The notes under the pieces were generated by a model. The model searched no databases. It was not told where the DNA came from and saw nothing but the letters and a program-made list of their open reading frames with translations. 64,000 bases of DNA, from the NCBI GenBank assembly GCA_030062745.1, contig CP099842.1, forward strand, positions 29,513,307 through 29,577,306, written 5' to 3'. Shown one piece after another: positions 19,723-33,511 of this stretch. Position 1 is the stretch's first letter; the number at the start of each line of letters is the position of its first letter. This DNA comes from Capitulum mitella (Eukaryota; Arthropoda; Thecostraca; Pollicipedomorpha; Pollicipedidae). The position numbers were made by a program, and so were the translations under genes.

Positions 19723-22700
19723 CTGCGACCCGACTCTTGCCCCGGCATCTCTGTTCGGCAGGCCGCCGGGTCACCGAGCGGTCACTGGGCCACCGAGCGG
19801 TCACTGGGTCGCCGGGCGGTCGCCGCGCCCCGTCACTGCCGGTTCACTGCGCCGGCTGGACCGCGCCGCCGCTCCGACCGTCACTGGTGTGCGCTCCGGT
19901 CGGTCACTTGGCCGTCCCTCTCATAACCACGTTAGCACCGCTCGGACGGGACTGCTGGGTGCGGAGACAAGATCGCGGCGTCCCGGAGCGGCTGTGCACC
20001 CGATCGTGTCAGGTCGGGTCAGCGCGCCGTCTGGCGGCACCGCGAGCATGCTGCTGACCCCGCCCCCGTCCCGAGGCGAAGGAAGGAAGCCATGGCCGTG
20101 GCCGGGAATCTGTCTCATAATGTTTCCTGCCGCATTGTTACAGGAGGTTCGCACACTTTATGACATACGATCATCTTCATCAGACTGGCATTGTTATAAT
20201 GGTAACAAAACGTAAACATGGGTTTGATTCCCGCAAGGCAAGCAATGACCACAAAATTGCAAGTACAACGTGCCTTGCGCTAAGTTTTGGGAAGGTACGG
20301 CCTTAGAAACCCAGGCTGCTTTCGAGAACAGGACGTACTCAGAGCCAGCATTCTCCAAGCATTTGAGTCGGATAAAACTTGACAGTTTAGGTAAGGAATG
20401 CTGGCTTGAGTTTGTATTCTGCAGGGGCGTAGCTTTATATCTCTTTGCGAGTGCACATGCACTCACAAAGCAGATCTGTGCGCCCACAAACATAGCCTGT
20501 TCACCCACCAGCCAAAAAACAGTTTATGGCCCCAAACACAAAACTTGGACACTTTCACAACGCAAAAAGGACTCGTACCTATAGTACATACAAATAACGC
20601 AGATTTGCATATATGTGTGGGCATCCACTATTCATGACTAAGAAGTGCAGCACAGAAATACACCCATAGGCGCACTTTTTCGTTTTTTACTCCCTGAAGC
20701 AAAAAAAAAATATTGAATTTTCGATATTTGAAAACAAAGTGGCCAAAACCCGAGAACTTTTTGGTTTGGGGGTTTAGGAACGCTAGAGTCCCTCTTCTAC
20801 AAGAATCATGGCGCCCGAATGTATACACAAATGATTTGAGGAGGTTGCACCACCTGGCTTAGGCACGGGAACCATATGGGGCTGGGGGGCTTCAGCCCCC
20901 CAACTTTTTTGAAATTTAACATTAACTCTAGGGGCGTTGACTGGAAAGAACTGGCCCAGAATGCTTCTCCCCCCGTCCCCAAATGAAGAGAAGTCCTCGT
21001 GCCCTTGCCCCCTGGCGTTCTGAGTCCTGTAAGCCGCACGGCTAGCCCAGCTCAAATTCACCGCCCTGCGTGGTGAGCGGCGCCAAACTGTAGTAAAGTA
21101 ACTAGTCGCTAGGTGTCATTGCTAGAAACTCCGTTAACCTAGTGCATCTATTAACCAAAAGATGGCAGTAGTGGCAATCCTGGAACCCTTGCTTGGCTCG
21201 GCGGCGGGGACGGCGCAGTGGCGCGATCAGCTGGGCCGCAGCGAGGACCGGTGCGGTAGTGTAGCGCGAGACCGCGTGCGAGTGGGGTGGAGTCCGTGCA
21301 TTCAGATTTTCCCCGCCGATGGTGAGAAACTGGTGACGTCGGACGGTTCGGCCAGCTGAACTGGTGAGTTCCGAGTGTTGCCGGTCCGCAGTTTCTTCGG
21401 CTGTCGTTCGACGGTGCGGAGCTCGGGTTCGGGCGTGTCGTGGCTCCGCCGGTGGGATGCAGGCGCAGTCGAGGTCGTGTGCACGCTCGACCGGTCGCCC
21501 CCCCCCCCCGCCGGCGTGCCGGGGTGGGGCGGGCCGGTATCCGGTGCCCCTGGAGGACTGAACTGACTGAGTCAGCCTCCCTCCCCGAGCAGACTGAATT
21601 GACGGGAGGGAGAGGGCTCCCTCTGGCCTCTGCAGCCGTTCTGGGGAACGCCCGGAGTCGATCGGACCCCGCCAGTGCGCGTGCAGCTCGCCCGTAGTCG
21701 ATGCAAGCCGTGGCTGGCCGGACTGCAGAGCTTTCATGTCCTTGACGCCGGCAGGGAGAGTGCAGCGAATGGGAGGAGGCCGACAAGAGCCTTTCTTTAC
21801 CTCGCTTTTTGCCTTGTCCGGTGGTCCGATTAAGCGGCGACCGGACTTTTGCCGGCAAAGAGACGAATAGACAGCCGGGACGTGCTAAAATAAGATGAAC
21901 TCGGTGTACTGGTGTTTTTTTTTTGGCGTTGCGCAGTCCTGTTACCATTGGGCAATTTAGGCGTGTCTGGAGATGTTCAGTCGTTGCTATAGGTCCAATG
22001 TTGCGGCTTAAGGAGTTTGAGGAGAGTTTAAAGAGTCAGAGGTTCAAAGAGACGGGCGAATGCTGGCCTGAGGCTCGCTGTATATAACGATATCCAAACG
22101 ATGCCAGCGTTGCTTGACATTGGTCATAACATTGTATGCTTTGTGAGAGCTGACTCATTTGAGAAAAGAAATGTTTCAGATGCATATGGCGAGCCGTTAG
22201 AGAAATCATTGTTTAGTTTTTGTGGGTAAATGGTAATTTTCGAACATTCAGAGTGTTTATTTTTATCATAACTAACCACCGCTTGCCTCGGTCTTTGTGA
22301 GACGTACGCGGTGTGCGACGATATGACACCGAATAACATGAGATATCAACTCGTCAAGCGATTCAGTAAGCACCAACCGTATTACAAGGTTTTGGTTTGA
22401 AATGCAAATGCAGCGCAGCCCCCGCTCTTTTCTGCTCCCAGTTTTTACTCTGGAGAAACTGTCCCGGGGTGTTTGAAATATCGAGCTACCGCTGACTTTT
22501 TGTGGATGTCGGTCACCATAAATTTTGGAGAAGCGCCACGAAAGTGGAAGACTAGGCAGAAGCCTCACTCACCCCTTTTTTCCGCGACGAACCCTAAATT
22601 GTATGTATAGGGTTTCATACGCACGTGGGACGCATGGATATACGTATGACGAGGAATATGCAACAAACAAAAGAGCTTTACGCTAGTGTCCAGAAGACTG

Positions 22701-23704
22701 TAACTTTTTCGTCGCGTATTGGCACATTGTTTACGCAACTTATCAAATTAAACTGATTCATTTGTACACATTCCCATCAGTGAATACGATTACCAGATAG
22801 CGTAATCACACAAAATAAACAAACCAGATTAGTTTGGCTTTTTTGGGCGTGCGACGTTTTGGGTGCAATCTTCCAGCGGTCCAAGGTCACTCGGTTATCG
22901 GCGGTAAACTTATCGGTAAATTATCCAGCGGCGGTGGACCGGTTACTGGTCCACGTAACCTAGCTCCTCCTCCGCCCGTGTCCCATTGTACTGAGTCATT
23001 GCCCACCCCCCGTCCCCGGACTCTGGGTTGGTGCGCCTGCCGCCTGGGCCACACTCCACTGAGTCACCCCCCCCCCCCCCGCTTCTCTGGACTGCGGACT
23101 GGTTTGATTTGCCGGTGGCCGACCGCCTTTCAAGGTCTCCGGAGCGCAAAAGGAGCGCTTTAGAGGCGCGGCGGCCAGTCTGGGATGGCTGTGGTCCGGC
23201 TGATGAAGCGGGGGGCAGTCGGTCGGGGGGGGGATGACGGAGTGACTGTACTCGGTCGTCACTGTCACTGGTGGCAGTGTAATTTTGAGAAAAGAATGTG
23301 TGGCAATGTCTGCTTTCGCGACGTCGCTTTAGATTCATCAGTATTTCCAGCATGATAACCAAATTTACCGCAGAAACTATGGAAGACATTATAGCTGGAG
23401 ACGTTATCAGCTCAGACGTTATTGGGACATATAACGTATTAATACAGTGACAAACTGAATTGTCGTCGTTAAAGTTACCCATCTTCACGTCAGTTCTCAA
23501 CGCTTTAATGTGCAGTAAACGTCTGAATGTAAAGCGGGCTCTCCCTGATCAGTGGTATCTGATATGGGCGACATGGAAATATCACGCTCGAACACATTCA
23601 TCACTGTGACCCATCTTCATCAGACCACTCGGGCGGAACAAGGTCTCTAACCACCACGGGCCACTATTGGGACAACGGACACGGGCCAGTCACCTCAGTG
23701 CTGT
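19723..23704. other. No confident gene; islands, poly-C run and element scraps
   Basis: A GC-rich stretch at 19723-20090 is the likely upstream part of the tetraspanin-like gene (5' exon or promoter region). A perfect hairpin at 20884-20901 sits in mobile-element-like sequence around 20760-21010. GC-rich islands lie at 21180-21700 (with 12 C at 21498-21509) and 22880-23240 (with 14 C at 23067-23080). No exon could be phased. Confidence 0.45.
20884..20901. repeat. Perfect hairpin, 8-bp GC stem
   Basis: GGGGGGCTTCAGCCCCCC: eight-base arms around a TC loop, followed by a T run. This motif, with flanking ACCATATGGGGCTGG and CAACTTTTTTG, looks to me like a scrap of a dispersed non-autonomous element; that is an impression. 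Confidence 0.6.
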
Positions 23705-24013
23705 TTAATATCCCACTCCAGGGTCCGGGAGCGGGGCCTGAGTGACGTCACAGCCGACAAAAACGCCCCGGAACTCCATCCGAAACCGGCGGCGGCGCCG
23801 CCTCGCCGGCCCGCCGCGGCGCCCGCTTCCGGTCCGGCCTGTGCGGTCCTCTGCAGCGGCAGGCTGCAACAGCCGGTGCAGCTGGGGGTGCAGTCCGACC
23901 TCCTCTGCGGAGCGGTCCCTCTGTTCGGACCAACCGAGCTGTATGGTGTGCGGCGAGAGGCCAGCTTTGTCGAAGGCCGTCGTGCCCCGCCAGGGGTCCG
24001 GCTGCGGGCTGGT
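23705..24013 (-). CDS. Possible terminal exon, unassigned
   Basis: Minus-strand frame after a weak acceptor (ATCCGACAG) reads TSPQPDPWRGTTAFDKAGLS, then PHTIQLGWSEQRDRSAEEVG, an Arg-rich tract and a stop. The first 50 residues have a natural-looking composition; the rest is GC-driven. No upstream partner exon, no family recognised. It may be chance. Confidence 0.2.
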   Translation of the reverse strand, partial: TSPQPDPWRGTTAFDKAGLSPHTIQLGWSEQRDRSAEEVGLHPQLHRLLQPAAAEDRTGRTGSGRRGGPARRRRRRFRMEFRGVFVGCDVTQAPLPDPGVGY

Positions 24014-24150
24014 CTGTCGGATCACGGACAGGGCATAACAGTAGTGGTGTTATTCTTAAATCAGGCCTAGCATGCCCGTCAACGCCCATGGCCCCCTGGT
24101 TCTTCTGAATCTAGACTCGTTATGTGCCTCTAAGAGTCTGGAACAGGCGG

Positions 24151-24298
24151 CCACTGCCCCCACCCGCACTCTGGGACGATTTCTGCCGTCCTGCCGCCGC
24201 CCACTGCCCCACCCGCAGTCTGGGACGATTTCTGCCGTCCTGCCGTCACCCACTGCCCCTGCCCGGCGCCCGGGACGGCTTCTGCCGACGTCCCAGCG
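24151..24298. repeat. ~49-bp tandem repeat, 3 copies
   Basis: CCACTGCCCC recurs at 24151, 24201 and 24250, each followed by a GGGACG and TTCTGCCG block. The third copy is the most diverged. Confidence 0.75.
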
Positions 24299-24382
24299 GC
24301 CCCTGCCCCTGCCCGGAGGCCGGACAAGGTCGGCGATGACGAGCCGCCGCAGTTGGCCGCGCGCAGGGGGATTTTCCGCGCC

Positions 24383-24547
24383 GCCTGCCAGCGAGCAAAC
24401 TCTGCCCGTCACTCCGGCCGTGACGCGTCGCGGCGCCGCCTGCCGGTGAGCAAACTCCGCCCGTCACTCCGGCCGTGACGCGTCGCAGCGCCGCCGGCCG
24501 GCGAGCAAACTCCGCCCGTCACTCCGGCCGTGACGCGTCGCGGCGCC
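24383..24547. repeat. 55-bp tandem repeat, 3 copies
   Basis: GAGCAAACT recurs at 24393, 24448 and 24503, exactly 55 bp apart, each followed by CCCGTCACTCCGGCCGTGAC. Copies differ at only a few positions. Confidence 0.9.
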
Positions 24548-27500
24548 GCCGGCCGGCCGAGTGTGGCGGTGACGGCGGTACGCGGCGGCGTGCTGCGTTA
24601 AGCACGCGGCGGCGGCCACATAACAGCGCGGTCTGACCGCGGAATAACAAACAGACCGAGCCGCGCGGGTCTGGCGGCCCTCAGCTGCGGCCGGAGTCAG
24701 CGGAGGACCCAGACCCCCGTCCTGCAGCGGCGCTCGGGAGGTCTGAGCCTCTCCGTCACTCGGCGGCGGGCGGGCCTGGCGTTTCACACGGCTCCAGATC
24801 GTTGTGCGGGCTGCCGGCTTCAGCCGCAGGCCCTTTTACGGAGAAAGGCGCATTTTTACGACAGTCCGGGCGGCTGTGCTGTCCGTCATTGTTCTGCCAT
24901 ATCTCACCATCCGACGTTTTTGCTGACCGGTTGTAAATCAGCCCTCTGCGACGTTTGGTGATGCAATGTCTTTGTTCCAGTGGCCGTAAACGAACTGTTT
25001 TTATATCTGGTGCTTGGTTTACTCTGTGCCGCAGACCCACGCACGGCCGAGACAGTTTTGTTGCTGTCCTCGGCAGACTCAGCCTGATTGTTCACGGAAA
25101 ACGCCGGGCTGGACGAGATACGCCACGATCTCTTGCAGCCCAAACCAGACATACAAGCAACGCCATAGACCGGCCACGCGCGGACTAGACTGTCAGATCT
25201 GTCACACGCGCTACCGAGAAGACCAGAGCTTTCGCGGACCACGGGAGGTCAGATGTGACATCTGCTTTGCAGACCACGCGAGGCTGGACACGGCCTGTTG
25301 CTATCCCCGCGAGACCGGACCAGACCAATTACGGACAGCACCCGGCGGACATGCCCTTTCCGGACCACGCGCCACCGGCCCCGACCGTTTCGGGCGCGCC
25401 GCTGACCGTTTCGGACGCCGGCGGCCATATGGACAGACGCAGAGGCCGGGCGTTTTTCTCGCCACCTGGTGTCCGGACTGCTTTTTATAACGGAGCCCGG
25501 CACCGGTGTCGCCGCCGCCGGCCGACCGCCACCTCCTTATTTGGTGCTATCGAGGCTGCGTTGCTGGATGCGAGCTAAAAGAGGACGCTGTCCTGATTAG
25601 CTTTGCATCGTTCTGGTCTACTGTAAGCTAGGCTTATGGGCTTTCGTTCTTTTGCCGATTTGTTCAGCCATCAGATCTATGATGGCATTGTGTTTGGTAA
25701 TCTGGGAGGATAAACTCCTTACATGCTGCCAAAGCAAACCGCAATTTCCAATTCGTCAGGAGCAGAGTAATTTAATTCGATGAAAAGCCGTATGTGCATA
25801 TGAAACACAGAAACTGGTCACCATTGCATAGCTCTCCAACGTGGCAAGAGAACTTTTTTGCGGTGGTGGTGTTCGAAAAACGAAACATACAACCTGCTCA
25901 TTCATTTGGTGTAATGTTTTGCGGCCTTTTCCGTCGAAAGTTTACACAAGGTTCATCTCTTCCTACCAACGTTGTGAAGGAAGCAGTGACAAGTAATGTC
26001 ATCCACATTTTTTCAAAGAGTTAGATTTCTTATAGAATGAGGTCATTACTTGTAAAAGTCCTCATGGCTTCTTAGGTACAGCCGTAAAAAATGAGCGCCG
26101 ACAGTCACAGTCTCACGTGCGGAATCAAAACAATCCGTTCAGGTCGGGACCGCAGAGCCGGCAGGTATCTCGGTCAGCTGCGCCGGTCTGCGGCGCTGCT
26201 GTCGGCCGCCGGGCCGGCTGGGCTGCGGTGGAGTGTCCCAGCCGCCGCGCGGCCCGGCCGGCCTGGTGACTGCTCAGGCTGCCGTGTTTATGGACGGTAC
26301 ATCCCCCCTGCCGGGCAGCGGTCATCCGGCGGCGGCCGGCGGTCTGCATGACACCGAGGTGATGAGAGCCGGCGCCTCGGAGTCTGCTCTGAAACGAGGC
26401 CCGTCGCGTCCGCTTCATCGAAGGCGCTGGTAGGAGGCGGGCCAGTTTCTTGTCCGGTTCTGAGGCGTTATCGGGCGTGCCGTTCAGTGATATTTAGTAC
26501 AGGACAGCGGCGTCGTACTGCCGGTTTTGCTCGTGGTTTGTTTGTGTGGTGTTTTGTAGTGACATGAGGCAAAGTTTTGCAGTGCTCCTTTTACGTGCAA
26601 TGCTGTGAACTGTTCTCCGATATCGGTGCCACTAGGGCCTTTCGCTGAATGCTCGCTGCTGTAGCTGGGCGTCTGACAGTGGTGTTGCCCGGCCCCTGCC
26701 CGCTGCCGTGAGTCGGCGTCACGTCTCCGCCTGCCGCGGCCGGCCGGCGACTGAACTCCATCTGGCCCAGCGCTGGCCGGCGGACGTGCTTGGCGGCGCA
26801 GCGATGTCAGCTGCCGCCGTCAAACGCCTCTTTCCGCTCCAGTAAGCCGCGCCGCGCCGAAACTGAAAAGCGAATAGTCGCGCGTCTCCCGCCTGCGCCG
26901 GCCATGTGTCGACGCGTCGCCGACCGCACGGCGGCGGCGGCGGCGGACCGCCCGGGGCAGCCAGCGTTCTGTCGCCGCCGCGACGCCCGCCGGCGCCGCG
27001 GCCGATCGCGCTGGAATGCTGCAGACCCGTGACGCGGCCGCGGCGTAAACAGGCCCAGGCCGTGGGTCGGCGGTGGCCGCAGACGTCGTGTCGGCCTGCA
27101 CGGCTCCGGCCGGCGCCGGGTCGGCGGTCGAGCAGACGGCGGCTGGTTTGTTGGGCCGAGGCGAGACCGACCCGTCACGGGGACGGGCCGGTCTCTGTTC
27201 TGGGGTCGGCCGGCCGGCGGAGTGCTCGTCAGTCCTGAGCCAGACCGGCATGGGACAGTCCCAAATGTCAGACGGTTCTCGGCACTCCCCCTTCTTGCCA
27301 GAAATCTTCGATCATCATTGGGTAACTCCGTCAACAGGGCTGAGCCCCGGTCCTGCTGGGCGGGCTGCAGCTCCGCGAGCGTCCTCACACAGACATGCCC
27401 ACGGGGTAGGTCTGTTTCACCCCGCCAGCACGGCGTCCATTCGTCTCCCAACCCTCCCCTGCTCCGGAGCGGCGCCGGCTGCGTTTGTCGTTCAGCAGGC

Positions 27501-30110
27501 GTCCGCGCCGGCCCACCGGCCCGTTACGGGCCGTTACAAATGGACTAGCGTCATCCCGGCTGTGTTTGTTTCCAAAGCGTCCATCAGTCGTTCTTATCTG
27601 TGCAGCGGTGTTGACGCGAAGGTGCGTTTGTTGACGGTACAGAGACGGCCTGCGGAAGTATAAGGGGCGATCTGGTTTCAACACGAGACGACCGAAACGG
27701 ACGAGCCACGTTGCTGTGTGCGTAGGCGCAGTTGTTATGTGGACAATGTGACAAGGATCTTCATTTACACGGGCTAAGCGGAAGTTGGATCGCTGGGCCT
27801 TTCTGCTTGTGCGGAGACCGCTAAATTTTGATTACGTAATGCTTGGGGGAAACCACTTAGTTTCAGTTTATAATGGCTTAATGTTATTTTTCGGCATTGT
27901 TTTGTAAGTGAGATTCAGTATCAAAAGCGGTGTTATGTTGGGACAAAAGTGGTTTAGTAAACCAATCGATATTAGAAATTCTTGGAGTTATACAGTTAAA
28001 CTCATGACATCATGTAATTTCAAAGGCCTGTAATTACGTTAATCTAATGTTATTGATATCGTTGACTTTAATTACTGTACTTCGTTGAGCTCTTCAAGTG
28101 TCCTTGGCGGACGATAATGGCGACTGAAGTAAACCGCTCGGTCTGGCGTCTTTCTGGTCAGCGCATCTCGTGCCTGTATGACTTCATTTCAGCGTTGCTC
28201 GACCGTAAATCTTGGCGTCATCTGGTGCCAGGTTTAACATTCTCGAAAATAATACCAAGAACATTGTACGGAATCTCATTACAAAATGAGGTTTGGTTCT
28301 GTGTTCTGATAATAACTGGTTCTGGCTAACTCTTGGGAAAACTATGGGCTTCTTTGGTTTACCGAACCCTGGAAATTGGACAGCATGTTTAATTTACACA
28401 GGGCTGCATCACCAGGAGGTGTCACATTACTTACCCACTCCATACCGATTCACATTATCCATGGTCGGCTCCTGTTGGCCGTGTGTGTGCGGTGTTGCCG
28501 CGCTTCCTGGAGAAGTGCCGTGCTGCCCACCTCTACCGTCCGCAATTCATCATTCAACCCACCGTCCCACAGGTTGCTATGCAGCTCCAAAGAAAACATC
28601 AATCATCGACGCGCTCCCGTGTTTGCGGGGGCCGTGCCTTGACGCGGCCGCCGCACGCCCGTTGTTTACCCCCCGCGATGCGTGATTCCGGACGGTACTC
28701 GCCCGCCGTTTCGTGCGGCCCGGCCGCCCGAGTCACGTGACCTCATCTAGCGTCACGCTCGGACGGCGCCGTGACGTACGCGGGGTCACTGCGACGCGCT
28801 CCGCCGTCCCGCTCCGGCCCCGGGTTCGGATAGCGTGGCGTGCCGTGGTCGGGTCTGGCGTGGGGTCCGGTGTCCGGAGCCGGTCTCCGTCGGCCGACCG
28901 CACCGTCCGGCCGCCCGGAGACCGCAGAGAGTCGCCACCGCCGGCGACCTTCCCGCGAGCCGGACCTTCAAACGGGCCGCCGTGGGCCGGGGCGGGCCGG
29001 CAGGCGGCGGCCGCCGTGTCGCGCCGCTAATGGATACGGCACGCGCCGGCTTATGCGAGCGGCGGCAGCTCGGCCGCGGGACCGCCGCGTCCGGCGCACG
29101 TCCGGCGGACCGTCATCAGCTGTGTCTCGGCGCGCCACCGCGCCGCCGGCGGGCGGCTGCGATAACACAGGAACTGCACATTCCGGAGGACCCGCGGCGG
29201 TCGCCGCAGACCACTGCAGATCCGGTCTGCGCGGATGTGACGCGCCGGATGTGATGTGACTTATGTGGCGCGCGCATGTGGCCCACGGCGGGGTGTTTTG
29301 AAGATTATTGCGGCGAGGGTCGAATATGGTTTCAGACCACTTATTTCCAGATATTGCCATAGGTCTCATGTTTATTCATCTAAGAAGTGCGTGTGTAGGG
29401 GTCAAGACCCTCCCAAGCCCCCTGGGACCTCCAGTCATGCAGCCACCTATAATCAGGTGGTCAGGAGCGTACTTCGCGTTACTTGCGTTGCAGCTGCCGC
29501 TCCACGCGTGAATTCTTGTCAGAGACTTGCCCCTGGCTGAGACTCGTGGCTCTGGGCTGACCGCAGACCGGTGGTGGCCTGGGATCGGCTGGACCGCTGT
29601 CCCGTGGTCCACGCCGGAGGACTGCGCCGCCCCAGCGGCGTACGTGACGCGGCCGGCGCCGGAAAAGTGAAGGGTCCGTGACGGCGCGCACGGCGCGGCC
29701 GTCCGCCCTGGTCGGGGGGGGTCGACCGGTCGTCAGGCACGCGCCGCCGGGACCCGACGGGCCCTGCCCGCTCCCGCGTCCGGTCAGGCTGGCGGGCTGG
29801 GGCCGGCCGGCCGGGGCCGGCCGGACGGGGCGCCGCCGGGGGGGGGGGCCACCCCCCGGACCGGTCCGCCCCCTCGGCGGCCGGTCTCCGGCGCGCCGCG
29901 GCTCGGCCGCGTGAGTCAGCCGCCGCCGGACGGCTGTGTTGTGGCTGGGCCTCACGTGCGGCCGTCCGGCGGGCGCCACGGAGGTCGCCGGGTCCGCCGC
30001 CAGCCGAGTCCACCGGACTCCACCGGACTCCGTTTTATCGCGGAACCAACCGCAGTCGACTACTGTCTGTCTGACTGCTGTCTCCTCCTGTCCACATACA
30101 CGTGCCCAAT

Positions 30111-30345
30111 GGCGTAGCCAAAATTTACGCAAGGGGGTCCGAGGTGAAATAATAAGTCTAATACTACTTTTGCTGTTTTATTGCAGACGTGGGAAATTTA
30201 CTGTATTTAGTAGCACATTGGATATTTATTTCAAAATATAGGTTTTCTTCCAGCCAATCCACATGTGATAACCGTTTCTGGAATCGTCTGACACAAGGGA
30301 GAAGGTCAGTTGGTCCCTCTGACCCCCTCTGGCCACGCTGCTCCA
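30111..30345. mobile_element. Possible non-autonomous element remnant
   Basis: Begins GGCGTAGCC, soon followed by AAGGGGGTCC, and ends GACCCCCTCTGGCCACGC. The end read in reverse (GCGTGGCCAGAGGGGGTC) resembles the start, so the segment looks like a ~235-bp element with imperfect inverted ends and an AT-rich middle. No target-site duplication is clear. Confidence 0.35.
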
Positions 30346-31244
30346 CATAACTACCGCCGGTGTCCCCCGGCTGCCCGGTCCGAACCTTCGCTCAGGTGCC
30401 GGCCGGAGAGGGGCCCCCGGCCGCTGGCCGCCGTCTGCGGTCAGGCGGGGTCAGCTGTTGCGCCACCGCCCAGCCGGGGTGAGCGGAGAGGGAAATGTGC
30501 CGACCGGGCCCCGAGACGCCGGCGGAGACCGTGCTGCGCCAGCGGCGGCCACAGATCGGCCCGGCCTGCCGACTCGGATGACGGCGCCGTGATGGATCAG
30601 GGGCCCGGCCCCGGCCGTCGCTGGGCGGCCCTGTCACGGGAGGTGGCGGTTGTCACGCGGTGCAGTCGGACGGCGCTCGTGAGGGGCGGGATCGATCGGT
30701 TCGTCAGCTGAGCCTCCCGTGACAGGGTGCCGCCGGAGCCGGCCACGCAAAGCTCGTCCTGCGCCGCGTGTGCCACTTGCCGCCACAGAGGACTGTCTCC
30801 TGGACATGGTGATCGCCTCTGCCTACATCCTCTGTCCCAACGTGTATCATGAGGGACGGGAGGGAATTTTTGCGTTTCAGAGGGGCGTGCTTCATGAGGG
30901 ACGCTTTGCCACGTGTCATGAGGGACGAGTCTTCCCTCTCAGTACTGTTGTTGGAGAATGATGTTCAGTTACTTGAAATAATGCAGACTGCCTCACGTAC
31001 GGTAGGAAATAAAGTCGGACAAGGCCACGGAGCGAGAGCCAGAGTCCCACCTTTCCGAGACGCCTGTCCTCGAAAAGCCGCCTCTGTCGTCCGCGTCACG
31101 GTGCCTGCCCCCGACGTCAGCCGCGACGCCCGACCAGCCGTCGGATGCCAGGCCGCGGCCTCTGCGGCGCGGCCTGGCACCGGGCGGGCGTGTGTGGGCG
31201 CCGGCACCCGTCTGCCGCCCGAGGCAGATGTGGCGATAGAGGAC

Positions 31245-31268
31245 CCGCCGCCGCCGCCGCCGCCGCCG
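31245..31268. repeat. (CCG)8 microsatellite
   Basis: Eight perfect CCG triplets in a GC-rich island. Confidence 0.95.
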
Positions 31269-33511
31269 CCCTGTCGGCTCCTGGACCGGCCGGACAGGGA
31301 GAGGCCACCCCGCGGGGACGCCGTGTGGCGGGCCGGACGTGACGGTGGAGCGGCTCGGGGCGTGGTGGGCTGGTGGGACGGCTGGTGAGTAGCCGGCCTT
31401 GCATGTCTCCACGGCGAGGCAAGATATTTGCCGCTTTCATGGACGTTAGGACCTTCAGCGGTCGGCTTATAGTCCCATGTTTCATGGATGCATGCCATTC
31501 CTTCAGAAACTGCAGAAATGTTGCTTGGGACAAACATAGCACAACCTAATTGGGACACTTTTCTCACAGTTCTACTCCGCGCGCCTCCAGATATGTTCAG
31601 ATGTGTTGCTTTTGCACAACAGCTACCATTTTTTAGTAGCTTGTCGGTTATCGTTAATGTTACTTTCGATAAATGTTTGCAAATCCACCGGATGATCGAC
31701 GCTAATCAGACTAGCGAAATTTGTTGGATATTCGCACTCGCCACATTCCGTACTGGCATCTCCACAAGCTTCACATGGATCTCGTCACTGACGCCCTCCA
31801 TGGGCATCCGCCGTCAGCTGATACAGAACTGGACTTATGAGCTCCACTGACAGCCCCGCATAGCGGCAGGTGACTTTCGTCTGCCTCCGAGGCCGAGTGC
31901 CGGAACCATTTTCCGTTTTACAAATTCAGTAAAGGAGGACGTCAGAGAAGGAGAGACAAGAATGTTAACTCGGCCTGTTGGACGTTCTCATTGCTGTCGT
32001 GGTTATCTCTCTTGGTATTGGCTAATTCCTCGGCCAGTTTTGTCGTAATGTAACCTGTCTGACATAGCCACCGGGCATTGGCTGCGAGACTGGTCTTTGT
32101 CCGCTCTACCTTTTGTCAGCTTGCTTTTTCCCTTCCTCCATTATCGCCATATCGACCAAACTCGACCAGGTACCCCGTTCTCTCTGTTCCTCATTGACAA
32201 AACGATCACGTCCCGACTATTTATATCATCTGATCTCATTGCGTGCCATTCTCTGAGCATGCATGTCTTCTAATCTCGTTTCGTGTTATTGGCTGAACAC
32301 ACGAATTCTCTACTGCCGGCCCCTCTGGACAATTTGTCTCTGACACTGCGCTCTCTCCAATGATCGTTCGCCCAGGCCGCTCGGGCCCCCTCGCTCCAGC
32401 CATCCCGTCGCGAGCAGTCCACTTCTTCCGTCACGACGACGCATTGGCGGGCTCGCTATTTCTCTTTCAACACGTGACCTCATCTCATCCTCTCACTTTC
32501 AGCGGGGCCGGGAACGCCCGGTAACCGAGGCGACGAACGTGACGCACCTCGTGCGGACCGCTCGCCACTTGCGTGCCGTCGGCGGCGGCGGCTGGCAGCG
32601 CGCGCCGCTGGCGTCGGCTGCGCTGCATGGTAATCGTCGGCAGAATGGCGACGATCTGCCGGCAGACGGCCGGACTGGCCGGAGAGAGGGGTAGAGTGGA
32701 GAGAGGGGAGGTGGCAGGCAGGGGGCCGGCGCGTGGCAGTGCGCCGCTTTGTCCGCCTTTGTCCGGCGGCGCCCTGCAGCGGCAGACGTCCGCGGGGGCG
32801 GACAGGACCGGCGGGCCTGTCCGATCACCGCCGGCGGAGGACAGCCCGCTGCCCGGCTGTCCGGCTGTCCGGCCGGCTGACGGCCAGAGGTGTCCGCTCG
32901 CACGCCAGTCGGGCGTCGCCCCTGTCCGCTCTTGCACGACGGCCGAGTGAAAGGGACGGCGACGGGACGGCGCAGCGCGCGCTGCGACCCAGCACCGTGA
33001 CATCACCGATTTAGGCGGAGTCATTAGCGCTCGCCATTGTTGAGGACGTCTTTCACCGGCCGGCGCCGGCAGCAGGCCCTCCAGGCCGTCTTCTGCGCGG
33101 CGGGACGTTTCGTGATGGGTCCAGGAGCGTTCGCAGCAGGAGACTCCTGATATGTTCAGGAGCGGGCGCAGCAGAGACGACTCCTGATGGGTTTCAAAGC
33201 GTGCGAAGTAGAGCGTGTCTTTTCCATCAGCTCAGGCGCGGCAGTGCTCCGCAGCCGAGAACACTGAGTGCTCTTCGAGTCGCCACCGTCCGCCGGCGGA
33301 AATGGCTAACCGCCGTCGGACTCGGCGACCTGTTGCCTGGATCACCTGGATCACCGATATCCGATGACCGGCCCTGCGTGCCGAGCCTGGCTGGTGCGAC
33401 CCTCCCGGGCGGCGTCACCTGAGCCGGCGGACCCGAACCCGGGGTCACACGAACAGCCGGCGGCGAGCTGCCGGCCCCTGCCGGTGTTCCCCGCCGCTCT
33501 CGGCTGGAGTT

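Larger units (their letters stand above)
24548..33511. other. Long stretch without a supported gene
   Basis: Alternating GC-rich islands (about 24550-24840, 25290-25560, 26130-26440, 26680-27560, 28600-29250, 29560-30020, 30330-30700, 31020-31390, 32480-33000, 33200-33500) and AT-richer gaps. Open frames are numerous in the islands on both strands, as expected for stop-poor GC-rich DNA. None has phased splice sites or recognisable protein sequence. Notable items are listed separately: an element-like segment near 30.1 kb, an 11-G run at 29838-29848 and a CCG run at 31245-31268. Confidence 0.45.

Noticed and set aside
19658-19804. Start codon of the tetraspanin-like gene at 19804
   Set aside because: The codon there is GTG, not ATG; no in-frame ATG exists before the upstream TGA, so the start lies in an earlier exon.
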